In this document: positions 1-11,436 of the stretch, piece by piece
How the letters are laid out: each line of letters begins with the position of its first letter
Numbering within the stretch: the first letter of the stretch is position 1
From: Aegilops tauschii subsp. strangulata
Taxonomy: Eukaryota > Streptophyta > Magnoliopsida > Poales > Poaceae
Assembly: GCF_002575655.3 (NCBI RefSeq)
Contig: NC_053040.3
Span: 464,428,780-464,492,779, forward strand
Direction: 5' to 3'
Length of the DNA stretch: 64,000 nt
Translations under genes and position numbers: made by a program
The notes under the pieces: model-generated
The model's database searches: none
Told to the model about the DNA's origin: nothing
Seen by the model: the letters and a program-made list of their open reading frames with translations, nothing else

Positions 1-72
1 TAGGCCGTTCCCTAGTAATTCCTCTAATAATTATGGTAATTCCTACAACAATTCTATGGAAATTTTAATAAG

Positions 73-1214
73 ATGCCCTTTGAATTTGAGACTAGTGTTA
101 AAGAGTTTATGATTTCTCAAAATAATTTCAATACTTTGCTTGAAGAAAAATTGCTTAAAGTTGATGAATTGGCTTGGAACGTGGATAGAATTTCTCTTGA
201 TGTTGATTCTTTAAAGCTTAGATCTATTCCACCTAAGCATGATATCAATGAGTCTCTCAAAGCATGAGAATTTCCATTGATGAATGCAAAGAAAGAACCG
301 CTAGGATGCGTGCTAAGAAAGATTGCTTTGTAAAGGCGTGTTCTTCTAGTTTTTATGAGAATAAAGATGAAGATATAAAAGTTATTGCTATGTCCCCTAT
401 TAAATCTTTGTTTTGCAATATGAATCTTGATAATGATGGGACTGGAGATGAGTCAACTTTAGTTAAAAGGTGTCCCAATAATTCAGAGTTTTTAGATCTT
501 GATGCAAAAATTGGGAAAAGTGGGATTGAAGAGGTCAAAACTTTAGATAGCATCGAACCCACTATTTTGGATTTCAAGGAATTTAATTATGATAGTTGCT
601 CTTTAATAGATTGTATTTCCTTGTTGCAATCCATGCTAAATTCTCCTCACTCTTATAGTCAAAATAAAGCCTTTACTAAACATATCGTTGATGCTTTGAT
701 GCAATCTTATGAAGAAAAACTTGAGTTGGAAGTTTCTATCCCTAGAAAACTTTATGATGAGTGGGAACCTACAATTAAAATTAAAATTAAAGATCATGAA
801 TGCTATGCTTTGTGTGATTTGGGTGCTAGTGTTTCCACGATTCCAAAAACTTTGTATGATTTTCTAGGTTTCCGTGAATTTGATGATTGCTCTTTAAACT
901 TGCACCTTGCAGATTCCACTATTAAGAAACCTATGGGAAGAATTAATGATGTTCTTATTGTTGCAAATAGGAATTATGTGCCCATAGATTTTATCGTTCT
1001 TGATAAAGATTGCAATCCTTCATGTCCTATTATTCTTGGTAGACCTTTCCTTAGAACGATTGGTGCAATTATTGATATGAAGGAAGGGAATATTAGATTC
1101 CAAATTCCGTTAAGGAAAGGCATGGAACACTTCCCTAGAAAGAAGATTAAATTACCTTATGAATCCATTATGAGAGCAACTTATGGTTTGCCTACCAAAG
1201 ATGGCAATACCTAG
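73..1214 (+). pseudogene. Gypsy gag-protease reading, frameshifted
   Basis: Two overlapping frames (73-267 and 264-1214) appear to be one reading broken by a single missing base near 262-264, because the sense of the first frame ends exactly where the second begins. The first carries a gag-type tail (DELAWNVDRISLDVDSLK). The second (316 aa) has a retroviral-type aspartic protease in its C-terminal half: CDLGASVSTIP around residues 185-195, with DLGA in place of DTGA, and the flap-distal motif IILGRPFL about 70 residues later. The protein would cleave the Gag polyprotein in the particle. The DLGA variant is common in plant Gypsy proteases, so I do not treat it as a defect. The frame ends before any reverse transcriptase. 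Confidence 0.75.
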
Positions 1215-4022
1215 ATCTATCCTTGTTTTTATGCCTAGCTAGGGGCGTTAAACGATAGCGCTTGTTGGGAGGCAACCCAATTTTATTTTAGTTTTTTGCT
1301 TTTTGGTTCTGTTTAGTAATAATTTTTCATCTAGCCTCTGGTTAGATTCGTTTTTGTGTTTTAATTAGTGTTTGTGCCAAGCAAAACTGTTAGGATAACC
1401 TACGGTGATAGTTATTTGATCTTGCTGTAAAAAAACAGAAACTTTGTGCGCACGAGATTAGTTTTCATAAATCACAGGAATGTGCTTTTCAGTTGATTAC
1501 TTTTGCAGTAGATCAATAGACAAATTATCTAGGACTTCCTAATTTGGTAGAAGTTTTTAGGTTCCATAAGTTTGCGTTAGATACAGATTACTACAGACTG
1601 TTCTGTCTTTGACAGATTCTGTTTTTCGTGTGTTGTTTGCTTATTTTGATGAATCTATTGCTAGTAAAAGATCTTATAAACCATAGAGAAGTTGGAATAC
1701 AGTAGGTTTAACACCAATATAAATAAATAATGAGTTCATTACAGTACCTTAAAGTGGTGGTTTGTTTTATTTCGCTAACGGAGCTTATGAGATTTTCTGT
1801 TGAGTTTTGTGTTGTGAAGTTTTCAAGTTTTGGGTAAAGATTTGATGAATTATGGAACAAAGAGTGGCAAGAGCCTAAGCTTGGGTATGCCCATGGCACC
1901 CCAAGGTAAAATTCAAGGACAACCAAAAGCCTAAGCTTGGGGATGCCCCGGAAGGCATCCTCTCTTCCGTCTTCGTTTATTGGTAACTTTACTTGGAGCT
2001 ATATTTTTATTCACCACATGATATGTGTTTTGCTTGGAGCGTCTTGTATGATTTGAGTCTTTGCTTTTTAGTTTGCCACAATCATCCTTGCTTTACACAC
2101 CTTTTGAGAGAGACACACATGATTCGGAATTTATTAGAATACTCTATGTGCTTCACTTATATCTTTTGAGCTATATAGTTTTTGCTCTAGTGCTTCACTT
2201 ATATCTTTTAGAGCACGGTGGTGGTTTTATTTATAGAAATTATTGATCTCTCATGCTTCACTTATATTATTTGGACAGTCTTTTAGAACAGCATGGTAAT
2301 TTGCTTTGGTTAAAATTTTAGTCCTAAAGTGATGAGCATCCAAGATAGGTATAATAAAAACTATCATATAAAGTGCATTGAATACTATGAGAAGTTTGAT
2401 GCTTGATGATTGTTTTGAGATATGAGGATGGTAATATTAGAGTCATTCTAGTTGAGTAATTATGAATTTGAGAAATACTTGTGTTGAAGTTTGTGATTCC
2501 CGTAGCATGCACGTATGGTGAACCGTTATGTGATGAAGTTGGAGCATGATATATTTATTGATTGTCTTCCTTATGTGTGGAGGCCGGGATCGCGCGATGA
2601 TTAACTCCTACCAACCCTTCCCCTAGGAGCATGCGTGTAGTACTTTGTTTTGATGACTTGTAGATTTTTGCAATAAGTATCTGAGTTCTTTATGACTAAT
2701 GTTGAGTCCATGGATTATACGCACCCTCTCCCTTCCACCATTGCTAGCCTCTCTAATACCGCGCACCTTTCGCCGGTATCATACACCCACCATTTACCTT
2801 CCTCAAAACAGCCACCATACCTACCTATTATGGCATTTCCATAGCCTTTCCGAGATATATTGCCATGCAACTTTCCACCGTTTCGTTTATTATGGCACGC
2901 TCCATCATTGTCATATTGCTTTGCGTGACCATGTAGTTGACATCGTATTTGTGGCAAAGCCACCATTCATAATTTTTCATACATGTCATTCTTGATTCAT
3001 TGCATATCCCGGTACACCGCCGGAGTCATTCACATAGAGTCATATTTTGTTCTAAGTATTGAGTTGTAATTCTTGAGTTGTAAGTAATAGAAGTGTGATG
3101 ATCATCATTATTAGAGCATTGTCCCATGTGAGGAAAGGATGATGGAGACTATGATTCCCCCACAAGTCGGGATGAGATTTCGGACTAAAAAAAGAGAAAA
3201 AAAAGGAAAAAAAATGAAAAAAATGAGAGAAAAAGAGAGAAGGGACAATGTTACTATCCTTTTACCACACTTGTGCTTCAAAGTAGCACCATGATCTTCA
3301 TGATAGAGAGTCTCCTATGTTGTCACTTTCATATACTAGTGGGAATTTTTCATTATATAACTTGGCTTGTATATTCCAATGATGGGCTTCCTTAAAGTGC
3401 CTTAGGTCTTCGTGAGCAAGCAAGTTGGATGCACACCCACTTAGTTTTCAGTTTGAGCTTTCATACACTTATAGCTCTAGTGCATCCGTTGCATGGCAAT
3501 CCCTACTCACTCACATTGATATCTATTAATGGGCATCTCCATAGCCCATTGATAGGCCTAGTTGCTATGAGACTATATTCTCCTTTTTGTCTTCTCCACA
3601 ACCACCATTCTATTCCACATATAGTGCTATGTCCATGGCTCACGCTCATGTATTGCGTGAAGATTGAAAAAGTTTGAGAATACTAAAGTATGAAACAATT
3701 GCTTGGCTGAAACCGGGGTTGTGCACGATTTAAATATTTTGTGTGATGAAGATAGAGCATAGCCAGACTATATGATTTTGTAGGGATAACTTTCTTTAGC
3801 CATGTTATTTTGAGAAGACATGATTGCTTTGTTAGTATGCTTGAAGTATTATTATTTTTATGTCAATATTAAACTTTTATCTTGAATCTTTCAGATCTGA
3901 ATATTCATGCCACAATGAAGAACATTACATTGAGAAATATCCTACGTAGCATTCCACATCAAAAATTCTATTTTTATCATTTACCTACTCGACGACGAGC
4001 AGGAATTAAGCTTGGGGATGCT
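1215..4022 (+). other. Non-coding internal region of the Gypsy element
   Basis: About 2.8 kb between the protease stop and the 3' LTR. I see no conserved coding motif on either strand; open frames are short. It holds a purine-rich stretch at about 3186-3240 (A runs broken by G) and ends in the polypurine tract that primes plus-strand synthesis. Confidence 0.6.
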
Positions 4023-4387
4023 TGATACGTCTCCAACGTATCTATAATTTTTTATTGTTCCATGCTATTATATTATCTGTTTTGGATGTTTAATGGGCTT
4101 TATCATACGCTTTTATATTATTTTTGGGACTAACCTATTAACCGGAGGCCCAGCCCAAATTGCTGTTTTTTGCCTATTTCAGTGTTTCGCAGAAAAGGAT
4201 CAAACGGAGTCCAAACGGAATGAAACCTTCGGGAACGTGATTTTTGGAACAAACGTGATCCGGAGGACTTGGAGTGGACGTCAAGCAATCAATGAGGAGG
4301 CCACGAGGCAGGGAGGCGCGCCTGCCCCCCTGGGCACGCCCCCACCCTCATGGACCCCTCGTAGCTCCACCGACCTACTTCTTCCTC

Positions 4388-4397
4388 CTATATATAC
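4388..4397 (+). promoter_or_regulatory. TATA-like box in the Gypsy 3' LTR
   Basis: CCTCCTATATATACC context within the LTR, about 365 bp from the LTR start, in the usual place for an LTR promoter. The nested solo LTR has the equivalent motif in reverse at about 6219-6229. Confidence 0.45.
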
Positions 4398-4991
4398 CTA
4401 CGTACCCCGAAAACATCCAGGAGCACCACGAAACCCTATTTCCACCGCCGCAACCTTCTGTACCCGTGAGATCCCATCTTGGGGCCTTTTCCAGCACTTC
4501 GCCGGAGGGGGCATTGATCACGGAGGGCTTCTACATCAACACCATAGCCTCTCCGATGATGTGTGAGTAGTTTACCTCAGACCTTCGGGTCCATAGTTAT
4601 TAGCTAGATGGCTTCTTCTCTCTCTTTGGATCTCAATACAAAGTTCTCCTCGATTCTCTTGGAGATCTATTCGATGTAATCTTCTTTTGCGGTGTGTTTG
4701 TCGAGATCCGATGAATTGTGCGTTTATGATCAAGATTATCTATGAACAATATTTGAATCTTCTCTGAATTCTTTTATGTATGATTGGTTATCTTTGCAAG
4801 TCTCTTTGAATTATCAGTTTGGTTTGGCCTACTAGATTGATCTTTCTTGCAATGGGAGAAGTGCTTAGCTTTTGGTTCAATCTTGCGTTGCTCGATCCCA
4901 GTGACAGTAGAGGAAACGACACGTATTGTATTGTTGCCATCAAGGATAAAAAGATGGGGTTTATATCATATTGCTTGAGTTTATCCCTCTA

Positions 4992-6596
4992 TGATGTCTA
5001 CTACACAACCTTCTTCTTGTAAACGTTGTTGGGCCTCCAAGTGCAGAGGTTTGTAGGACAGTAGAAAATTTCCCTCAAGTGGATGACCTAAGGTTTATCA
5101 ATCCGTGGGAGGCGTAGGATGAAGATGGTCTCTCTCAAACAACCCTGCAACCAAATAAAAAAGAGTCTCTTGTGTCCCCAACACACCCAATACAATGGTA
5201 AATTGTATAGGTGCACTAGTTCGGCGAAGAGATGGTGATACAAGTGCAATATGGATGGTAGATATAGGTTTTTGTAATCTGAAAATATAAAAACAGCAAG
5301 GTAACTAATGATAAAAGTGAGCGTAAACGGTATTGCAATGCTTCGAAACAAGGCCTAGGGTTCATACTTTCACTAGTGCAAGTTCTCTCAACAATAATAA
5401 CATAACTGGATCATATACCATCCCTCAACATGCAACAAAGAGTCACTCCAAAGTTACTAATAGCGGAGAACAAATGAAGAGATTATGGTAGGGTACAAAA
5501 CCACCTCAAAGTTATCCTTTCTGATCGATCTATTCAAGAGTCCGTAGTAAAATAGCACGAAGCTATTCTTTCCGTTTGATCCATCATAGAGTTCGTACTA
5601 GAATAACACCTTAAGACACAAATCAACCAAAACCCTAATGTCACCTAGATACTCCAATGTCACCTCAAGTATCCATGGGTATGATTATACGATATGCATC
5701 ACACAATCTCAGATTCATCTATTCAACCAACACAAAGAACTTCAAAGAGTGCCCCAAAGTTTCTACCGGAGAGTCAAGACGAAAAGGTGTGCCAACCCCT
5801 ATGCATAGATTCCCAAGGTCACGGAACCCGCAAGTTGATCACCAAAACATACATCAAGTGGATCAATAGAATACCCCATTGTCACCACGGGTATCCCACG
5901 CAAGACATACATCAAGTGTTCTCAAATCCTTAAAGACTCAATCTGATAAGATAACTTCAAAGGGAAAACTCAATCCATTAGAAGAGAGTAGAGGGAGATC
6001 AAACACATAGCTACTGGTACATACCCTCAGCCACGAGGGTGAACTACTCCCTCCTCGTCATGGAGAGCGCCGGGATGATGAAGATGGCCACAAGTGAGGG
6101 TTCCCCCCTCTGGCAGGGTGCCGGAACAGGGTCCCGATTGGTTTTCGATGGCTACAGAGGCTTGCGGTGGCGGAACTCCCGATCTATTCTGCTCCCCGAA
6201 GGTTTTAGGGTATATTGGTATATATAGGAGGGACAAATATGTTAGGGGAGCCACGAGGGGCCCACGAGGGTGGAGGGCGCGCCCAGGGGGTGGGCGCGCC
6301 CTCCTGCCTCGTGCCTTCCTCGTTGCTTCCCTTACGTGCACTCCAAGTCCCCTGGATTGCTTCCGTTCCGAAAATAACTTTCCCGAAGGTTTCATTCCGT
6401 TTGGACTCTGTTTGATATTCCTTTTCTGCGAAACACTGAAACAAGGAGAAAAACGGAAACTGGCACTGGGCTCTGGGTTAATAGGTTAGTCCCAAAAATA
6501 ATATAAAAGTGCATAGTAAAGCCCATTAAACATCCAAGATTGATAATATAATAGCATGAATGCTTCATAAATTATAGATACGTTGGAGACGTATCA
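4992..6596 (-). mobile_element. Solo Gypsy LTR (minus orientation) nested in the 3' LTR
   Basis: On the plus strand it runs from TGATGTCTACTACAC to GGAGACGTATCA, so in its own direction it opens TGATACGTCTCC and ends TAGTAGACATCA. It is flanked by perfect 5-bp duplications CTCTA at 4987-4991 and 6597-6601, and the host LTR reads continuously across the insert. There is no internal domain, so it is a solo LTR left by LTR-LTR recombination. Its first roughly 450 bp match the host LTR; the remainder is unrelated, so the two belong to different subfamilies. Confidence 0.88.
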
Positions 6597-7177
6597 CTCT
6601 ACATCATGTCATCTTGCTTAATGCGTTACTTTGTTCTTATGAACTTAATACTCTAGATGCATGCTGGATAGCGGTCGATGTGTGGAGTAATAGTAGTAGA
6701 TGCAGAATCGTTTCGGTCTACTTGTCGCGGACGTGATGCCTATATACATGAGCATGCCTAGATATTCTCATAACTATGCTCAATTCTATCAATTGCTCGA
6801 CAGTAATTTGTTCACCCACCGTAATACTTATGCTATCTTGAGAGAAGCCACTAGTGAAACCTATTGCCCCAGGGTCTATTTTCCATCATATTAATCTTCC
6901 GTCAACTAGCTATTTCTATCGCCGTTTATTTTGCTTTCTTTACTTTTAGTCTTTATCATAAAAATACCAAAAATATTATCTTATCATCTCTATCAAATCT
7001 CACTTTTGCAAGTGGCTGTGAAGGGCTTGACAACCCCTTTATCGCGTTGGTTGCAAGGTTCTTATTTGTTTGTGTAGGTACGAGGGACTTGAGCGTGGCC
7101 TCCTACTGGATTGATACCTTGGTTCTCAAAAACTGAGGGAAATACTTACGCTACTTTGCTGCATCACCCTTTCCTCT

Positions 7178-7810
7178 TCAAGGGAAAACCAACGCTGTGC
7201 TCAAGAGATAGCAGACACCTGGGCCAAGGAGGCGGTCGAGCCTACGGACCAGCGCGTTGGCAGCCAGCGGGCCGCGAACAAGGCGAACGGTGGCACCCAC
7301 GCGAACAGCGAGGCGGGCGTCCGGTGAAAGTACGGCGTGGCCGGCCTCTGGTGCAAGTACGGCGCTGAGGGCCTCTGCCCACTCCTGGCGAGGAATGGGG
7401 GTACTGACGGGACGTGTACCCAGCTGCGACGCTGTGTCAACAGCAGTCAAGTGCCGATGGATCCGCTGTTGCTGTGCGGCGCGCCGCGCTTCCCGCTTTG
7501 CGGCGCTCCAACGGTCTCGCCGTGCGGCGAGCCGCAGCCTATCGGCGCGGATGCGCCCAGCTTGCTCTGCGGCGCGCCATCGATCATGTTGTGCGGCGAG
7601 CTGCAGCCTGTCGGTGCTGACATGCCTATCTTGATCCGCGGCTCTCAAGCGCCATGCGCCAAAGGTCTGCTCAACCCTGGCGATGACGCGCATCACGGCG
7701 TCGTCCATCGCGTTGCCGTGGAGCGCCTCGGCCTCGACGGGCCGTGGCGCCTGCTCGTTTTCCTCGTCGACGAGGTTGATGGCAGAGGCGGCGCTTTGGT
7801 GGGTTGGCAT
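7178..7810 (-). CDS. Hypothetical 210-aa Arg/Ala/Gln-rich ORF in a CACTA remnant
   Basis: The frame starts MPTHQSAASAINLVDEENE at 7810 and stops at 7178, inside the neighbouring LTR, so the C-terminus is probably not original. The middle is rich in R, A and Q with repeated DRWRAAEQ/DRWSAAKRE-like units, suggesting a charged helical segment. I do not recognise a domain. GC content is much higher than in the flanks, and several overlapping antisense frames are also open, which lowers confidence. It may be the start of a protein carried by the truncated CACTA element. No function is assigned. Confidence 0.3.
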   Translation of the reverse strand: MPTHQSAASAINLVDEENEQAPRPVEAEALHGNAMDDAVMRVIARVEQTFGAWRLRAADQDRHVSTDRLQLAAQHDRWRAAEQAGRIRADRLRLAARRDRWSAAKREARRAAQQQRIHRHLTAVDTASQLGTRPVSTPIPRQEWAEALSAVLAPEAGHAVLSPDARLAVRVGATVRLVRGPLAANALVRRLDRLLGPGVCYLLSTALVFP

Positions 7811-8213
7811 GCTTGGAAAAGGTGGATGTGCTATAGGCTGCGCTTGTCGCCTCCGTGCGTCACGCGCCCCATATGCGCAATATAACAGGGTGGCGGGAAA
7901 CAGGTGAGGAAATGGCGGGAAACGGTGGCGTGTTCATAAAACGCCATCAATTAATGGAAACTTAGCATCGAGCTAGCGCAAGTCGTAGATGATGACCAGA
8001 TGAACACGGACCACACTAGGGAACCCGTCGGTGATGAATTCATCAATCCCAAACGGTTGAATACTAGCAAGCGTTTGCCCACAACACACACGGCCTATTC
8101 CATCACAAATAGGTCGGATGGATCAACTGTATGCCACGTATCGCACATTGTCAAAAAGTAATGCGGTAGACCTTCTTTAATTAACACGTGTTAAAAAATA
8201 AAAAACAAGGACC

Positions 8214-8295
8214 TCGAGGTTAAATTAGCTGAGGGAATGGGGCATTTCGGTCATTTGACCGAAATGACCCATCCCATCAGCTAATTTAACATCGA
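8214..8295. repeat. Foldback (imperfect 40-bp inverted repeat)
   Basis: The sequence reads into and out of a palindrome centred at 8254-8255 (GGTCA-TT-TGACC). Arms of about 40 bp match from TTAAATTAGCTGA through ATTTCGGTCA with only a few mismatches. Transcribed, it would form a long hairpin. Confidence 0.8.
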
Positions 8296-8601
8296 CACAA
8301 CTTCATCCGATGGCTGCTCCAGCCTGAGCACAGTTAACTTGATAGTTTTCTTACATGAGCTACTGGTGGAATAGCTAGTCCTTGCTGATAGGAATGCCTC
8401 TTCACATCCTTATGGCGTATCCGGATGACCGCCCGTCCCACAATGGCCAATAGATGTTGTGTAGACAGAGCATATCACATATGTCTTATTAGAAGCAATC
8501 GTTTGCGTTATTATCGGTCTTCGCACACATTTTTGATTACAGACATGTTTGTCACGTATCACACACATCTTGTTATATTGAACCGTTTCTGTTCTCTTGC
8601 C

Positions 8602-8822
8602 TAATCACAAACAGTTCTCCGAATGAACCGTATGTTGTATATCGCACACACCTTCATCTGGCTGCCCGTTTCTTTTGTGTTGCCTAATCACAAACAGTTC
8701 ATCCGAGTGAATCGTATGCTGTGTATCGCACACGCCTTCATCTGGCTGCCCGTTTCTTTTGTTCCTCTTCATCGCAAACAGTTAATTGAACTGAACCGTA
8801 TGCCCTTCATCGCACACGCAAC
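8602..8822. repeat. CACTA subterminal direct repeats, about 83-85 bp period
   Basis: Three diverged copies begin near 8602, 8685 and 8771, each with ATCRCAAACAGTT followed by GAACCGTATG and CATCGCACACG-like cores. Such repeats in CACTA elements bind the TNPA-type protein. The small frame at 8623-8832 is only a read-through of these repeats. Confidence 0.65.
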
Positions 8823-8977
8823 TAAAACCTGAACCATGTTTGATACATCCGTCATCGCAAACGTTTTATGCATTTCTGATGGTTTTCATACATCATCGTT
8901 TGCGATTATTGCATTGCACACAGTTTCTCGAAGGGTCTCTGATCGTAGAGTCGCGTTAGCAGCATCCTGCAGTAGTG

Positions 8978-10033
8978 TAATATACTTCCAAATTAACGTG
9001 CATTGCACGTACACATTGACTAGTACTACTAGTACGTGAAACTTGTGCCGTAACTTGTGAACGCGTCCAGATATGGTCAACGGCAACATCGCCCGCGAGT
9101 TCTTCGTGTTTGCCCATGCATCTAAACGCATAAGGGGAGGAGAGAGAGAGCACACATGGAACCCACCAGTAAGTGAAGGCGAATAGTACGTGCTAACGAG
9201 CCGGTCCCATTAATGTACTAAAAATAATATTACATGTTATCCATTAAATAGGCTGTGGTAATATAAAAACATTATATGAACAAAGGGGGTACAACAAACA
9301 TTGTTGTTCTAGGTATGTTGCCTATTGACGTGCGGCTTGAAGGCCCTGGTCGCATGTTCGATCCTCGTCCTTTATTTTTTAATTTGTATATGGGTCCAAA
9401 TTTGTTTCATGACAGGTGGGCCCCTTGGTGTGTAGTTTGTAGCACTTTAATTTGTGGGTCGAAATTTGTTCCATTCCAGGTGGACTATCGCTGTGTAGTT
9501 TTGTAGCTTATTTGGAATAATTAAAGAGAACAACGGAGTTTTTTTGCAATAATACCATGGTGCGACGTTGAAGGCGAGAAAGGACGTGCGAGAGAGCGAT
9601 GACCGAGCCAGAGGGAAATCAATTTGGGGATGTGCGGGGGTTGCAACGGTGTTTGGAGTAGTTGTGGGCCGAATGCTACGAAAATATAATCTAAACCCAC
9701 CGGAATAAATGCCTACACAAATTAATCCAAGGTTGGAGTCCCCCTCACAATGTAAATAGCTCCGGCTTTGCGAGGGATGGAGAGGTAGCTTCAATGTGTG
9801 GAAGATACGGCGTGAGAAAGCGAGGTCAATCGAGAGACATATAGATAGAGAGACAAAGTGAGTGTGGTCCGACATTCATTGAAAATATATATATGCTCTG
9901 GAGAGATATTGTCCGATTGAGGTTTTGGGAAGGGTGAGGGCTGTAAGATAGAGCTTGAGAGATGATCCAGTCACAGACATGTAGATATATTTTGTACGTG
10001 GGAGGAAGCAAGGTCAATCGATTACATATATAA
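8978..10033. other. Intergenic, no gene recognised
   Basis: No coding motif or complete mobile element is seen. The stretch holds a small palindromic run at about 8997-9011 (AACGTGCATTGCACGT) and, from about 9830, the first weak copies of the GA-rich repeat described at 10034-10491. Confidence 0.5.
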
Positions 10034-10491
10034 AGGGAGAGAGATTGAGCGAGTGTGGGTCGTCGTGCGATCGAAAGAGTGAGACGGGTTGGAGAGAGTA
10101 ACCTAGATAGACAATGTGTGTGAGAGAGTATACAATATGAATATGTCGAATTGGGATAAAACATGGAGATATATCGTTTGTGTCCGAGAAAGAGTGAGGT
10201 CAGTCGAGACATACAGAGAGAGAGAGAGAGAGAGAGATTGAGCGAGCGTGGCCCGCCATGAGGTCGAAAGAGTGGGGGCGGCTTGGATGGACTGACCTAG
10301 ATAGACAATCTGCGTGAGAGAATATAGAGTGTGTCGATCGAGGCTAGAATAGGGAGATATATCATTTGTGCGTGAAACAAAATGAGGTTAATCGAGACTC
10401 GAATAAAGAGAGCGAGATTGAGCGAGTGTGGCCCGCCGTGCGGAAGAAAGAGTGAGATAATCTCGAGGGAGTGACCTAGATAGACAACGTG
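10034..10491. repeat. Diverged GA-rich direct repeats, period about 185 bp
   Basis: Units start near 10034, 10215 and 10400 and share GAGATTGAGCGAGYGTGG, then a GTCGAAAGAGTG-like block, then CCTAGATAGACAAYGTGTG. Similar phrases (CTAGATAGGCAATGCATG, GAGAGAGAGGG) reappear at 36785-36880 beyond the nested elements, so this repeat field is probably the original target of the 26-kb nest. Confidence 0.6.
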
Positions 10492-10827
10492 TGTCGGGGA
10501 TATACCCCGCAGTATGGCCCGGCCGAATATATGACCCGGCTGGGACTTGGCGTTTCATTGGTAACCCGCCGGAGGATTGGCGACTCACGAGTCTGGCGGC
10601 TCACTGATCTGATGACTCACGAGCCTGGTGACTCACTAAATGGCCCCGACGGCGGTCAGTTAGAGGACTAGGCCCAAGGCCCAGAAGGCCGGCTCATGTT
10701 ATGGTGGGCCGGCTTAAGAGGAAAGCGTAAGGAATATTCCCTTACAAAGGAAGCAAGACTAGGACTCCACTTGTAATAGAGTAATCCTAATCCTACTAGG
10801 ACTAGTCATGTAACCCGCCCCTTCAAC

Positions 10828-10837
10828 TTATATAAGG
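10828..10837 (+). promoter_or_regulatory. TATA box of the TGTCGGGG-family LTR
   Basis: CAACTTATATAAGGAGG context, preserved in the same position in the minus-strand copy (about 29294-29304) and nearly so in the solo LTR (34323-34332). Confidence 0.55.
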
Positions 10838-10988
10838 AGGGGCAGGGCACCCTAAGAAGGCAAGAAATAATCTCTAAGGATAGACACAATTAGGAGAGCC
10901 GGTTTATATGGCGACTCCCTCATGAGCATAATGAGACCTAGCCACAAACAACATGTAGGGCTATTATCGGATGATGTTTCCTGGGGCC

Positions 10989-11180
10989 CACTAGTGCAGA
11001 GCCGGGCTTTAGCGCCGGTTCGTAAGGGCCTTTAGTGCCGGTTGGAGACTAAAGGCCCCCCCTTACTACCGGTTCGGCACGAACCGGCGCTAAAGTGCCA
11101 CCACGTGGCACGAGCCAGGCCCGGGTGCTAGTAGACCATTAGTACCAGTTGGTAGCACCAACCGGTACTAAATGTTTGGG
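10989..11180. repeat. Left terminus and subterminal repeats of the CACTA
   Basis: CACTAG end followed by alternating direct and inverted copies of a 12-15 bp unit (TTTAGTGCCGGTT, ACCGGCGCTAAAG, CAACCGGTACTAAA). These are the expected binding sites for the element-encoded DNA-binding protein. Confidence 0.8.
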
Positions 11181-11436
11181 GGGGTTTGGTTTTAATTTTT
11201 ATTTTTCCATTAATTTTGTGTTTTCCATTTAATTCTTTTTTGTTTGCTGGTATTTTATGATACTACATATTGTACACGTTATGCATATATATAAATAGTT
11301 TTTCTCGTAGAACCGATCATATATATATAATCGAATGTCTCACAACCATCATTAATTATTCACACATACACATGTATATATATACAATTTCTCCTACATG
11401 TTGCCTTGGTGCCTTCGGAGCACGATGACAAGTGGT

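Larger units (their letters stand above)
1..7213 (+). mobile_element. Ty3/Gypsy LTR retrotransposon, 3' part (5' end outside window)
   Basis: The order is gag/protease frame, a long non-coding internal stretch, a polypurine-type tract (AAGCTTGGGGATGC, about 4008-4021), then an LTR opening TGATACGTCTCCAACG at 4023. No reverse transcriptase or integrase reading is visible between 1215 and 4022, so the element looks non-autonomous (gag-protease only). The LTR resembles the abundant Sabrina/WHAM/Fatima-type Gypsy LTRs of Triticeae as I remember them; the family is not assigned. The 5' LTR lies upstream of the window, so no target-site duplication can be read. A second Gypsy LTR (4992-6596) is nested inside the 3' LTR. 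Confidence 0.8.
4023..7213 (+). repeat. 3' LTR of the Gypsy element, interrupted
   Basis: Starts TGATACGTCTCCAACGTATC at 4023 and ends CAAGAGATAGCA at 7213. It is split by a solo LTR at 4992-6596; without that insert and its 5-bp duplication the LTR is about 1.58 kb. A TATA-like CTATATATAC lies at 4388-4397. The 5' 450 bp also match the nested solo LTR in reverse, while the rest of the two LTRs differ. Confidence 0.8.
7214..8977. mobile_element. CACTA (DTC) element remnant, one terminus recognised
   Basis: The right end at 8977 reads, on the minus strand, CACTACTGCAGGATGCTGCT, a CACTA-type terminus. Just inside it lie degenerate direct repeats typical of CACTA subterminal regions. No matching inverted terminus is found on the left; the sequence abuts the Gypsy LTR at 7213, so the left end is presumably deleted. 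The three bases after 8977 (TAA) have no partner. CACTA assignment is fairly secure; extent and family are not. Confidence 0.55.

Noticed and set aside
4093..4570. 157-aa plus-strand frame
   Set aside because: Lies wholly in the Gypsy 3' LTR leader; the same frame type occurs in any copy of this LTR.
8014..8040. CACTAGGGAACCCG as a possible left end of the CACTA remnant
   Set aside because: It does not match the right terminus beyond CACTA, and the neighbouring 3 bp (CCA) do not match those after 8977 (TAA).
9330..9370. GTTCGATCC as a Pol III box B (SINE or tRNA)
   Set aside because: No matching box A at the right distance and no cloverleaf.
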